In this document: positions 9,280 through 18,258 of the stretch, piece by piece
How the letters are laid out: the number at the start of each line of letters is the position of its first letter
Position numbering within the stretch: position 1 is the first letter of the stretch
From: Nitrospirota bacterium
GTDB taxonomy: Bacteria > Nitrospirota > Thermodesulfovibrionia > Thermodesulfovibrionales > UBA1546
Length of the DNA stretch: 64,000 bases
Direction of reading: 5' to 3'
Assembly (NCBI GenBank): GCA_016212165.1
Contig: JACRGY010000057.1
Location: 27,346 to 91,345, forward strand
Made by a program: the position numbers and the translations under genes
Notes under the pieces: generated by a model
Database searches by the model: none
Told to the model about the DNA's origin: nothing
The model's input: only the letters and a program-made list of their open reading frames with translations

Positions 9280-10629
9280 ATGAAAAAAATATTATTCCTT
9301 TTTATATTTTTATTATTCGATATAGCTCTCTTGAGTGCAAGCTCTGTTATACCCCTTACCCCTGACGATTTTCAATATTGCGTTGATATTGAAGGGCCAA
9401 TAAAAAACAATACTTTGTATCAGCTTCGGCTAACAGACGATATCCTCAAAAAATCCGATGCAGCATGCGGGGATATCAGATTGTTTTCTCAGGATAAAAA
9501 AGAGATCCCTTACGGCATCATAGAGAATGAACATCCAAGTGAAGTAATAGAAACTTATCCTCTCGAAATAATTAAATATACTGACGATAATGCGGCAGAT
9601 GTTATTGACCTTAAACTGCCTGAAAAATATCAGCCGATTAACTTGATTGATCTGGACATTGCAGATCGTGATTTCAAGAAAGATATAATCCTTTATGGCA
9701 GCCGTGACGGAAAGGCCTGGGACTCGTTAGTAAAGGAGGCCATCTATGATTTTTCCTCACAGGTTGATTTAAGGAAAACCGAAATAACTTTCAAAAAAGC
9801 AGACTACCGGTTTTATCGTATCAAGCTCATAGATACCCAAACAGCAGTTGATGCCGGCAAAGCCATTAATCTGAAATATGGAAGTTTGGATTTTAGTGTT
9901 AATAATATACAAAACAAAAAATTACGAATCAATAAGATTGTGGGGAAAACAGGCTCAAAAGGGGATAAGATTATAGCTTACGATGAAGCAAGTTTTACCA
10001 ATTTTTCTATAGCCACAGATAAGGACCATAACACAGTGATAATTCTGGAAGCTGCCTTGCCATTCGACAGAATATATTTTGACATATCAAATCCTTATTA
10101 TTACCGCAATGTAGGCTTATATTACAGCGATACGGGAAAAGGTGATTCTTTCAGGTTGCTTAATCGGAGTTCTATCTACAGTTTCCCTCTGGCCAGACTT
10201 ATGGAAACAAAAAATTATATTGCCTATACAACAGCCAAGCACAGCTATTATAAATTCGTAATAGAGAATAAAAATAATCCGCTGCTTGAAATCAAAAACA
10301 TCAAACTCCAATGGGTTCAGAAAAATCTTTATTTTTTTGCGCTTAATGACGCTGAAAAATATTCCTTATGCTTTGGCAATAACGTTGTCAACGGGCCGGC
10401 TTATGACCTGCAAAGTTTTATTAGCCAGGACAACTGGTTCAGGCAAAAGTATGAAACTCTCAATACCACTCAGGTAAGACAAAATGTAAACTATGTGCCA
10501 AAACTCCCTATAGATAAAAAAACAAGACTTGAAAAACTGATATTAACCGCGATAGTTATTGTTATGGTTATCGGGATTGGTTATTGGCTGTACAGGCTGG
10601 CAAGAAAAACAAACAAGCAAGACAGTTAA
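9280..10629 (+). CDS. DUF3999 family protein
   Basis: Signal peptide, beta-rich ectodomain, C-terminal TM; directly downstream of a DUF2339 gene as usual. Confidence 0.7.
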   Translation: MKKILFLFIFLLFDIALLSASSVIPLTPDDFQYCVDIEGPIKNNTLYQLRLTDDILKKSDAACGDIRLFSQDKKEIPYGIIENEHPSEVIETYPLEIIKYTDDNAADVIDLKLPEKYQPINLIDLDIADRDFKKDIILYGSRDGKAWDSLVKEAIYDFSSQVDLRKTEITFKKADYRFYRIKLIDTQTAVDAGKAINLKYGSLDFSVNNIQNKKLRINKIVGKTGSKGDKIIAYDEASFTNFSIATDKDHNTVIILEAALPFDRIYFDISNPYYYRNVGLYYSDTGKGDSFRLLNRSSIYSFPLARLMETKNYIAYTTAKHSYYKFVIENKNNPLLEIKNIKLQWVQKNLYFFALNDAEKYSLCFGNNVVNGPAYDLQSFISQDNWFRQKYETLNTTQVRQNVNYVPKLPIDKKTRLEKLILTAIVIVMVIGIGYWLYRLARKTNKQDS

Positions 10630-11249
10630 TTTTTTTTGTTTTTCTGCCGGAGATTCTCTGTCGCTATCATTGCTCCCAGTTTTTTCAAAAACCTCTCCCT
10701 CTTTTTTTTATCCTTAATCTCAGCCATGGCCTTTGCGCGTATTTTTCTGAGAGAGGCAAGGCGCTTTCCAAATTCAGCGTCATAAAGTTTTTCCAGTTCC
10801 TTCCTGATGGCCTTTGCTATTGAAGGGCTGACTCCTGATGTTGAGATAGCTATAGTCAAAGGGCCCCGTTTAACTACGGACGGCACGATAAAATTGCACA
10901 TTGAAGGCACGTCAACCACATTTACAAGACAAGGGGCGTCTTCTGAAACTCTGCTGTTTATCTTATTTGAATCAGTGGCGGCAATAACAAGGAATGCATT
11001 TTTCAGGTCGCCCTTCTTATATTCCCGTGAGATATGCCTTAAATTCCCGCCTGAACCTTTTGACCTATTTACCCTCTTTACACTTTCTTTCTTGAGCCTT
11101 TTTGTGACCTCAGGGCTTATTACGGTTATATCAGCGCCTGATTCAAGCAATGAGAGGGCTTTTCTTTCAGCGACCCTGCCCCCGCCAACTACGATACATT
11201 TTTTACCTTTCAGGCTTAAGAAAACAGGATAGTAGGAAGGTAAGGTCAT
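10626..11249 (-). CDS. Precorrin-2 dehydrogenase/sirohydrochlorin ferrochelatase (CysG N-domain/Met8-like)
   Basis: YYPVFLSLKGKKCIVVGGGRVAERKALSLLESGADITVISPE. Confidence 0.92.
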   Translation of the reverse strand: MTLPSYYPVFLSLKGKKCIVVGGGRVAERKALSLLESGADITVISPEVTKRLKKESVKRVNRSKGSGGNLRHISREYKKGDLKNAFLVIAATDSNKINSRVSEDAPCLVNVVDVPSMCNFIVPSVVKRGPLTIAISTSGVSPSIAKAIRKELEKLYDAEFGKRLASLRKIRAKAMAEIKDKKKRERFLKKLGAMIATENLRQKNKKN

Positions 11250-12010
11250 TACTTCTTTTTAACGGGAGCCGGTGACAATTCTTTCTTTGCTTCAGGGGCA
11301 AGATTGTTATTCGGATATTTTTCTATCAGGAGTTTGAAATATTCTGCTGCCTTATCTTTCTCCCCGTGTTTTTTATATGCCATCGCAAGGCTGTACAGCA
11401 CATCAGGCTCTTTTTTAAATCCCGGGAATTTTTCCAGCAGCACCCGGAACCTTTTAATGGCTGCATCATAAGAGCCCTTATTGTAATAGAACGTCCCTAC
11501 AACAAATTCATAATCAGCCAGGATGTCTTTGCATTTCTCGATCCTGACTTCCAGTACCTCCCTGTAAGGATTTCTCGGGAACATCTGTTTGAGTTTTTCA
11601 AATTCTTCGAGGGCCTTTGATGCTGCTCCATATCCCCTTTCCGAGCTTTCTATCTGATTAAAGTATATCATCGCTACCTGATACTGGGCGTAAGACGCAT
11701 ATTTGTGCTCGGGATAGATCTCCAGGAATCTTTTGTATTCGTCAACAGCGCGGTCGGGTTCTTCTTCCTGAATGTATGTATCTGCAATTCTTAATTGTGC
11801 CAGCGGGGCATATTTTTTTGTCAGGTCCCTGCTCTTGATCTCAAGGAATGAGGTCCTTGCCTCTTCATATTCTTTTCTCCCCATCTGTTCATTCGCCGTT
11901 GCAAATACCTTCTCGGCATCAAATGCCTCCTCAGGCTTTGTGGCCTTCTTCGAACATGAAAAGACAAGCAACAGAGATAAAAACAAAAATGCTATTTTAT
12001 GTTTTTGCAT
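11249..12010 (-). CDS. TPR lipoprotein, BamD-like
   Basis: Lipobox LLLVFSCS, TPR-like repeats (EYKRFLEIYPEHKYASYAQYQVAM). Confidence 0.75.
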   Translation of the reverse strand: MQKHKIAFLFLSLLLVFSCSKKATKPEEAFDAEKVFATANEQMGRKEYEEARTSFLEIKSRDLTKKYAPLAQLRIADTYIQEEEPDRAVDEYKRFLEIYPEHKYASYAQYQVAMIYFNQIESSERGYGAASKALEEFEKLKQMFPRNPYREVLEVRIEKCKDILADYEFVVGTFYYNKGSYDAAIKRFRVLLEKFPGFKKEPDVLYSLAMAYKKHGEKDKAAEYFKLLIEKYPNNNLAPEAKKELSPAPVKKK

Positions 12011-12105
12011 ATTGTTATTTAAACTTTAAAGGGTATCTTTAGTCAAGGGCAGTATTTTCTCTGATGCTTTTTACTAAGAAGGTCATAAATAAAACCATAT
12101 CGTTG

Positions 12106-12170
12106 TCATTCCCGCTTGTCGGGAATCTTTCTTTTTCAGAAGGATTGCGGACAAGCCGCAATGACAGAAA
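12106..12170. repeat. REP-like palindrome of the GTCATTCCCGCTTGTCGGGAAT family
   Basis: gtcattcccgcttgtcgggaatc ... gcggacaagccgcaatgaca; similar units near 14357, 32352, 33197 and 60425. Confidence 0.75.
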
Positions 12171-12189
12171 CCAACCTTGTAATGTCTTC

Positions 12190-14070
12190 TTATCTGTATT
12201 TTTTATCTTGCATCTTTTTCTTCTCTATGTTTATCAGTAAAAGCGATAGCGCTGCCGGCGTAATGCCGGGGATTCTGCCTGCCTGCCCCATGTTTGCCGG
12301 CATAACCTTCTGCAGCTTCTCAAGGATTTCTGTTGACAGGCCGTTAACAGATTTATAATCAAACCCCTCAGGTATCCCTTTCTTTTCGATTTTTTTTAGT
12401 TTTTCCGCCAGTTCCATCTGCCTTATGATATAGCCGTTATATTTTGTCTGTATCTCAACCTGTTCCTCTATGCCGGGCGCTAAAGATTTTTCCGAAGGAG
12501 AAAACTTTTTTATGAAAGCATATTTGACCTCAGGCCTCTTCAGGAGATTTTCAAGGCTTATGTCTTCTGATATAGGAGAGGCATTGAGCGCTGCAAGTTC
12601 CCCGTTAATCTGTGAGGGCTTGAGCCTTGTCTTTTTAAGCCTTTTTATTTCTTCATCTATGAGCCTTCTTTTTTCTTCGAACTTTTTGAATGTCTCATTG
12701 CTTATTAAGCCTATATTGAATCCCTTTTCCATCAATCTCAAATCAGCATTGTCATGCCTCAGGAGCAGCCTGTATTCTGCCCTTGAGGTGAACATTCTGT
12801 ACGGCTCTGACGTGCCTTTTGTGACAAGGTCGTCAATCAAAACCCCGATGTAGGCCTCGGGCCTTTGGAGGATTAAAGGCTCTTTGCCTTTGAGTTTTAA
12901 GCCTGCATTTATCCCTGCCATCAGTCCCTGCGCAGCAGCCTCTTCGTATCCTGATGTGCCGTTAATCTGGCCTGCAAGAAAAAGTCCGCTGATTAATTTT
13001 GTCTCGAGGCTGTGTTTAATCTGAGTCGGATACACAAAATCATATTCGATGGCGTAACCCGGCCTCATAATCTCTGCTTTTTCAAGTCCGGGGATGGTCC
13101 TTACGAGCCTTACCTGCACGTCATACGGAAGGCTTGTTGATATCCCGTTTGCATAATATTCTTTTGTTTCTAACCCCTCAGGTTCTAAAAATACCTGGTG
13201 TCTTGGTTTTTCAGAGAATCTTACAACTTTATCCTCGATAGAAGGACAGTATCTTGGCCCGATTCCCTGAATCTTTCCGCTGTACAAAGGTGAACGGTCA
13301 AGATTTTCCCTGATTATCCTGTGGGTCTCAGCGTTTGTATATGTTATGAAGCACGGGAGTTGAGGACTTGTGATTTTCTCTGTACTGTGTGAGAACGGCA
13401 CAGGCGGGTCGTCTCCGTATTGCGGCTCTGTTTTTGAAAAGTCAATTGTCTTTGCATCAAGCCTTGGGGGAGTGCCTGTCTTGAGCCTTCCCATCTCCAG
13501 CCCGAGCTCTTTCAGGGACGCAGAAAGCCCGACAGACGGGAACTCTCCGGCCCTCCCGGCCTGAAAATTATCAAGCCCTATATGAATCAGCCCCTTCAGG
13601 AATGTGCCTGTAGTTACTATGACTGCAGAAGCGCCATAGAAAATACCAAGGGACGTGAGTACCCCGTTTACTTTTCCATCTTCAGCAATAATCTTTTCCA
13701 CGGATGCCTGTTTGATATCAAGGTGTTGCTGTGACTCAAGGACTTTTCGCATTTCAAGTTTATACAAGACCCTGTCAGCCTGCGCCCGCAAAGACCATAC
13801 AGCAGGCCCCTTTGATTTATTCAATACCCTGAACTGAATGCCTGCCTTGTCAGTTACCTTTGCCATCTCTCCGCCAAGGGCGTCTATCTCGCGCACAATA
13901 TGCCCCTTAGCAAGCCCTCCGATGGCCGGGTTGCATGACATCTGCGCGATTGTATCGAGGTTCATTGTGAAAAGGCATGTGGAAAAACCCATGCGCGATG
14001 CAGCAAGCGCTGCCTCGCAGCCTGCGTGCCCGGCGCCGATAACAATTACGTCATAATCACGGTCTTTAAT
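12190..14070 (-). CDS. mnmG: tRNA uridine-5-carboxymethylaminomethyl(34) synthesis enzyme MnmG
   Basis: DVIVIGAGHAGCEAALAASRMG, CNPAIGGLAKGHIVREIDALGGEM, GTFLKGLIHIG, LKTGTPPRL, TSRAEYRLLLRHDNAD. Confidence 0.97.
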   Translation of the reverse strand: MKDRDYDVIVIGAGHAGCEAALAASRMGFSTCLFTMNLDTIAQMSCNPAIGGLAKGHIVREIDALGGEMAKVTDKAGIQFRVLNKSKGPAVWSLRAQADRVLYKLEMRKVLESQQHLDIKQASVEKIIAEDGKVNGVLTSLGIFYGASAVIVTTGTFLKGLIHIGLDNFQAGRAGEFPSVGLSASLKELGLEMGRLKTGTPPRLDAKTIDFSKTEPQYGDDPPVPFSHSTEKITSPQLPCFITYTNAETHRIIRENLDRSPLYSGKIQGIGPRYCPSIEDKVVRFSEKPRHQVFLEPEGLETKEYYANGISTSLPYDVQVRLVRTIPGLEKAEIMRPGYAIEYDFVYPTQIKHSLETKLISGLFLAGQINGTSGYEEAAAQGLMAGINAGLKLKGKEPLILQRPEAYIGVLIDDLVTKGTSEPYRMFTSRAEYRLLLRHDNADLRLMEKGFNIGLISNETFKKFEEKRRLIDEEIKRLKKTRLKPSQINGELAALNASPISEDISLENLLKRPEVKYAFIKKFSPSEKSLAPGIEEQVEIQTKYNGYIIRQMELAEKLKKIEKKGIPEGFDYKSVNGLSTEILEKLQKVMPANMGQAGRIPGITPAALSLLLINIEKKKMQDKKYR

Positions 14071-14112
14071 CATAGGGTATGAATCTCCTGCCGAACATCC
14101 TTTTCGCTTTCT

Positions 14113-14245
14113 GCAGAGAATTTTTGACAAATCTATGGCTCGTTGAAGGCAATTTCAAAACTCGCCCTCCGGGCTCAAACAGTTGAAATTGCTTATCTTC
14201 CACTTCGCCGAGATTTGTTACCAAAAATTCTCTGATACCGCTCAA
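14113..14245. repeat. Long imperfect inverted-repeat element
   Basis: agagaatttttgacaaatct ... agatttgttaccaaaaattctct with an inner arm ggcaatttcaa / ttgaaattgc. Confidence 0.75.
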
Positions 14246-14307
14246 ATGGTTCGCTAATAGATTCATATATTATACCTTATTAGACTTGTCAGATTTGCTG
14301 AATTGTT

Positions 14308-14345
14308 AGACAGGCCATAGTGCCTTTGCTCATTCTTGCTTGCTG
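14308..14345 (+). repeat. Truncated left end of the structured repeat (copy 5)
   Basis: agacaggccatagtgcctttgctcattct resembles left arm plus core start of the full copies. Confidence 0.5.
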
Positions 14346-14356
14346 CGACATCCTAT

Positions 14357-14438
14357 TTGTCATTCCGCACCTGATGCGGAATGCATGGATTTGTTCAGGA
14401 GTTTGCCCCTGGATTCCCGTTTTCGCGGGAATGACACA
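14357..14438. repeat. REP-like palindromic repeat
   Basis: gtcattccgcacctgatgcggaatg ... ttcccgttttcgcgggaatgaca. Confidence 0.65.
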
Positions 14439-14526
14439 AAAGGAGCAGGAATGAGCTTTAGAACGTCAACGAAAAATCTCTAATATCGCTCAAGCCAACC
14501 ATTCCCGTTATTTAAAAGCATAGTTC

Positions 14527-15075
14527 GTGAGGCTGCACCCGGTTTTCCCGCTCTGCTATAATATCCACGAGTGGAGGTGTGTCATTTCTTCAATAATAAT
14601 AGACGGCTACAACCTTATTGGCATATATCACAAAGACCTTGAGAATGAGAGGCGGAGGCTTGTTGAACGCCTCGTAGAATATAAAAATCTCAAAGGGCAT
14701 GATATAACAGTTGTATTTGACGGTTGGAAAAACGGCAGCGGAGAAGAAAATCAATCAGTAGTAAACGGAGTAAGCGTAGTTTATTCAAGGCTCGGTGAAA
14801 AGGCGGACTCTGTTATCAAGAGGATGATATCTTCTGATAAACGGCAATGGATTGTTGTCACGTCAGACAGGGATATAGCTGACCATGCGTGGCGATGCGG
14901 CTCTGTTGCCGTATCTTCAGAAGAATTCCAGAATATTTTTGAGAAATCAGAAAGGATTGATTCAGGTGATTTTGAGTTTTTAGAGGAAGAGGATTATGAG
15001 CCGGAAAAGAAGGGAAGCCCGAGAAAGCTTTCTAAAAAAGAAAAGGCAAAGAAAAGGGCGATAAGTAAATTGTAG
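14527..15075 (+). CDS. NYN domain protein (YacP-like RNA-binding/nuclease family); start uncertain
   Basis: IIIDGYNLIGIY, ITVVFDGWKNG, VVTSDRDIADHAWR acidic motifs. Confidence 0.8.
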   Translation: MRLHPVFPLCYNIHEWRCVISSIIIDGYNLIGIYHKDLENERRRLVERLVEYKNLKGHDITVVFDGWKNGSGEENQSVVNGVSVVYSRLGEKADSVIKRMISSDKRQWIVVTSDRDIADHAWRCGSVAVSSEEFQNIFEKSERIDSGDFEFLEEEDYEPEKKGSPRKLSKKEKAKKRAISKL

Positions 15076-15096
15076 CTTTTGAGACATGTGAAGAAA

Positions 15097-15245
15097 AAGA
15101 CAGGACATAAAATTCTCGCTCATTCTCGCTCCGGCGGGCCGGGGCTCCGGGGTATTTTGCCTCGCATCCCCCTTAACAAAGGGGGACTCAGGGGGTTGTT
15201 GGAATATCGGCAAAATAAAACCGCTCGAATACCACGTCCTGTCTT
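15097..15245 (+). repeat. Structured intergenic repeat, copy 2 (full, carries a nested cccccttaacaaaggggg repeat)
   Basis: Arms aagacaggacat / acgtcctgtctt (one mismatch) flanking the shared core (cgctcattctcg, ggtattttgcctc, atcggcaaaataaaaccgctcgaata). Confidence 0.8.
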
Positions 15246-15257
15246 CTGGCAAGTTAG

Positions 15258-16148
15258 GTGAAAGGATTATTTAATTTAAGGCCTGCGGATGCTTTGACGA
15301 TAATTTTCGTTAGTATTTTATTGGGTATCACAATAACTTTTAATTCAGCGATACCGAACAGGCTGCTCTTAATCCCTATTTATTCTGCCCTTCTCATCGT
15401 CCAATTCATCCTTGTTAAGGTTAAAGATAAAACCAGGCTTTTGCGAATCATGTATGACCTTGCATTCCCTGTAATAAGTGTGCTCGTGCTTTTTGACAGC
15501 CTTGGCTGGGTTGTGCATTATATAAATCCTGTTGATATAGACCCTCTGCTTATTAAATTAGACTTCATGCTCTTTGGAAATCATCCGACTGTTATGCTTG
15601 AGGCAGTGATGAACCCTGTTTTAACCGACATCCTCCAGCTTGCATATTCTTCTTATTATTTTCTTCCCGTGACCCTGGGCATTGCACTTCTGAAAAATGA
15701 CCAGCGGGAAGAGTTTAACAGGTCCTTATTTTTGATTCTTTTCTGTTTTTATCTCTCTTATATCGGCTATATAATCTGGCCTGCGCTTGGCCCAAGATTT
15801 ACCCTCGACCATTTGCAAATACAAAAATTGCAGGGATTTTTTATTGCAGAACCGATTCAGCAACTCCTTAACAGGCTCGAAGGCATAAAGCGTGATGCGT
15901 TCCCAAGCGGGCACACAGGCATTGCCCTTACAGTGCTTTATTTAGCATATAAATTTAAAAAAAGGCTTTTTCTGATTTTCCTTCCAATTATTTCTGCTCT
16001 CATATTTTCTGCAGTCTACTGCAGGTATCATTATGTTGTTGATATAATTGCCGGCTTTGGCCTTACAGGTGTGACAATTTTTTTTGGGGAGAGATATTAT
16101 TCATGGTGGGAAAAGAGAAACACTGATGCCTTAAACAAATCCTTATAA
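15258..16148 (+). CDS. PAP2/inositolphosphotransferase-like membrane phosphatase
   Basis: PSGHTGIAL and YCRYHYVVDIIAG motifs; multiple TMs. Confidence 0.85.
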   Translation: MKGLFNLRPADALTIIFVSILLGITITFNSAIPNRLLLIPIYSALLIVQFILVKVKDKTRLLRIMYDLAFPVISVLVLFDSLGWVVHYINPVDIDPLLIKLDFMLFGNHPTVMLEAVMNPVLTDILQLAYSSYYFLPVTLGIALLKNDQREEFNRSLFLILFCFYLSYIGYIIWPALGPRFTLDHLQIQKLQGFFIAEPIQQLLNRLEGIKRDAFPSGHTGIALTVLYLAYKFKKRLFLIFLPIISALIFSAVYCRYHYVVDIIAGFGLTGVTIFFGERYYSWWEKRNTDALNKSL

Positions 16149-16277
16149 ACTCATAAAAATTAAATATCGCCTTTCCCTTGACCCTTTTATGGCTTCGGAG
16201 TTAAGATATACCGTTTCAATAAGTAAACATGGCATTGCTAAATGAAACAATATTGAGCAGGCAAGGAGGAAAACAGA

Positions 16278-17279
16278 TTGTTCAATTCAAAAAAATTTCT
16301 CAAGTCTTTAATAATTATTTTTTCGGTAGTTTTTTTATTCTGTGCTGTATCAGTTTTTGCAGCAGAAGGTCAGGAGGCTGCAAAGGAAATTGTCTCAGAG
16401 GCTATTCCTGCGGCAGCTGCTCCGGCATCAGCCACTCCATGGTGGGTCTGGCCATTGGTTTTATTCGTAGTTACATTTATTCTTGGTATCCTGGCTGTTT
16501 TGGGCGGCGTAGGCGGCGGAGTTTTATTTGTGCCGATTGTCGGCGGATTCTTTCCTTTTAATATTGATTTCGTGAGAGGCGCAGGGCTTCTCGTTGCTCT
16601 CGCAGGCGCGCTTGCAGCCGGGCCCGGGCTTTTAAAAAGAAACCTGGCAAGCCTCCGGTTGGCGATTCCCGTGGCGCTTATTGCATCGGCAGCCGCAATC
16701 GTGGGCGCGATGATAGGGCTTGCCCTCAAGCCAAACGTAGTCAACATCCTTCTCGGCGCGACAATCCTGTTCATTGTTCTAATAATGGCTATAGCAAAAA
16801 AATCAGATTTCCCAAAGGTTCCTCATCCTGACAAACTTTCACAGGCATTGGAAATAACTGGAATATACCGTGAGGAATCCCTCGGCAAGGATGTTGAATG
16901 GAATGTACACAGGACTCCTCAGGGGCTGGCGCTGTTTATAATAATAGGTGTCATGGCAGGGATGTTCGGGCTTGGCGCCGGATGGGCAAATGTGCCTGTT
17001 TTAAATCTTTTGATGGGCGCGCCTCTGAAGATATCTGTTGCAACAAGTAAATTCCTGCTTTCAATAACAGATACATCCGCTGCATGGGTTTATCTAAACC
17101 AGGGCGCAGTATTGCCCATGATAGTTGTTCCGTCAATTGTCGGAATAATGCTTGGCTCTATGGTAGGCGTTAAGATACTTGCAAAGGCAAAACCAAAGGC
17201 CATCAAATGGATGGTTATCGTACTGCTGCTCTTTGCAGGAACCAGGGCGCTTCTTAAAGGCCTTGAGATTTGGAAATAA
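16278..17279 (+). CDS. TauE/SafE family anion permease
   Basis: GVGGGVLFVPIVGGFFPF and MFGLGAGWANVPVLNLLMGAPLKISVATSKFLLS repeats. Confidence 0.85.
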   Translation: MFNSKKFLKSLIIIFSVVFLFCAVSVFAAEGQEAAKEIVSEAIPAAAAPASATPWWVWPLVLFVVTFILGILAVLGGVGGGVLFVPIVGGFFPFNIDFVRGAGLLVALAGALAAGPGLLKRNLASLRLAIPVALIASAAAIVGAMIGLALKPNVVNILLGATILFIVLIMAIAKKSDFPKVPHPDKLSQALEITGIYREESLGKDVEWNVHRTPQGLALFIIIGVMAGMFGLGAGWANVPVLNLLMGAPLKISVATSKFLLSITDTSAAWVYLNQGAVLPMIVVPSIVGIMLGSMVGVKILAKAKPKAIKWMVIVLLLFAGTRALLKGLEIWK

Positions 17280-17281
17280 TA

Positions 17282-17311
17282 TAGCTGTTAGCTGATAGCT
17301 GAAGGCTAAAA
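17282..17311 (+). repeat. Degenerate heptanucleotide repeat
   Basis: atagctg ttagctg atagctg aaggcta. Confidence 0.6.
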
Positions 17312-17324
17312 ACAGGAGGAATAA

Positions 17325-17768
17325 ATGACAGAGAATAAACCAAAAGCATCGGAAGAGCAGCTTGCATATGCAGGCGTTTTAAATATCGGGATGTGGGTAG
17401 GGCTTGCCCTGCTCGTAGTTACTTTTATCTTATACATATCAGGAGTGCTGCCGAGTTATGTGCCGATCGAAAAACTTTCGGAAATTCCACAGGGTTCAAA
17501 TGTGCCGTACTGGGGCATGAGAGCCCATGAGTTCAATCAGGCCTTCAATGTACCGATGGGCTGGGGTTGGACATCTCTGGTTGGCAAGGGGGATTATCTG
17601 AATTTTGTAGGCATAGCGATGCTCGGGGGTCTGAGCATTTTATGCTATCTTGTAATACTCCCAATTCTGATAAGAAAGAAGGATACGGCTTACGTAGCCA
17701 TTGCAATCCTTGAAGTGCTTGTGCTGGCACTGGCAGCAAGCGGTATCTTAAAAGCAGGAGGTCATTAA
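17325..17768 (+). CDS. Small membrane protein associated with TauE/SafE (DUF1634-like?)
   Basis: Three TM helices; sits between TauE and USP genes, stop overlaps the next ATG. Confidence 0.5.
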   Translation: MTENKPKASEEQLAYAGVLNIGMWVGLALLVVTFILYISGVLPSYVPIEKLSEIPQGSNVPYWGMRAHEFNQAFNVPMGWGWTSLVGKGDYLNFVGIAMLGGLSILCYLVILPILIRKKDTAYVAIAILEVLVLALAASGILKAGGH

Positions 17769-18226
17769 TGGTAAAGCATGTATGCCCGACACCCGGATTT
17801 GAAAAACTCCTTGTAGCCACAGACGGTTCTGAGTTCAGCAAGACAGCTATTAATGAGGCAATTGATATAGCAAAGTCGTGTTCAAGTAAATTATTTGTAC
17901 TTTCAGTTGTTGAGATGAATCCTGAGTATGAGGCCATGGCCCCAAAACTTATAGAAAAGGCTGAAAAGGAAATGAGACAACACCTCGAAGCAGTAAAGGC
18001 AAAGGCATTAAAGGAAGGTGTACATTGTGAAACCATAATACATCAGGGAGAAGACCCTTATCAATATATAATCTCTGAAGCACAAAAAAGGAAAGTGAAT
18101 ATAATAATTATGGGAAGCCATGGCCGCACAGGGCTTAAGAGGCTTATGATGGGAAGCACTGCTTCAAGGGTAATAGGGCATGCTCCATGCCAGGTGCTTG
18201 TAGTCCCGATAAAGGCGAAAAAATAA
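17768..18226 (+). CDS. Universal stress protein (single domain)
   Basis: KLLVATDGSEFSKTAINEA, IIIMGSHGRTGLKRLMMGSTASRVIGHAPCQVLVV. Confidence 0.92.
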   Translation: MVKHVCPTPGFEKLLVATDGSEFSKTAINEAIDIAKSCSSKLFVLSVVEMNPEYEAMAPKLIEKAEKEMRQHLEAVKAKALKEGVHCETIIHQGEDPYQYIISEAQKRKVNIIIMGSHGRTGLKRLMMGSTASRVIGHAPCQVLVVPIKAKK

Positions 18227-18258
18227 TTTAACCCATCCTTTTCCAGAGGAGGCTCAAT

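Noticed and set aside
10807-11232. 141-aa ORF antisense to the siroheme synthase gene
   Set aside because: Antisense shadow of a well-supported CDS
14066-14266. 66-aa minus-strand ORF upstream of mnmG
   Set aside because: Lies entirely in the inverted-repeat element; translation of both arms, no coding signature
16229-16561. 110-aa plus ORF overlapping the TauE start
   Set aside because: Out of frame with the well-supported TauE CDS; Gly/Cys-rich shadow
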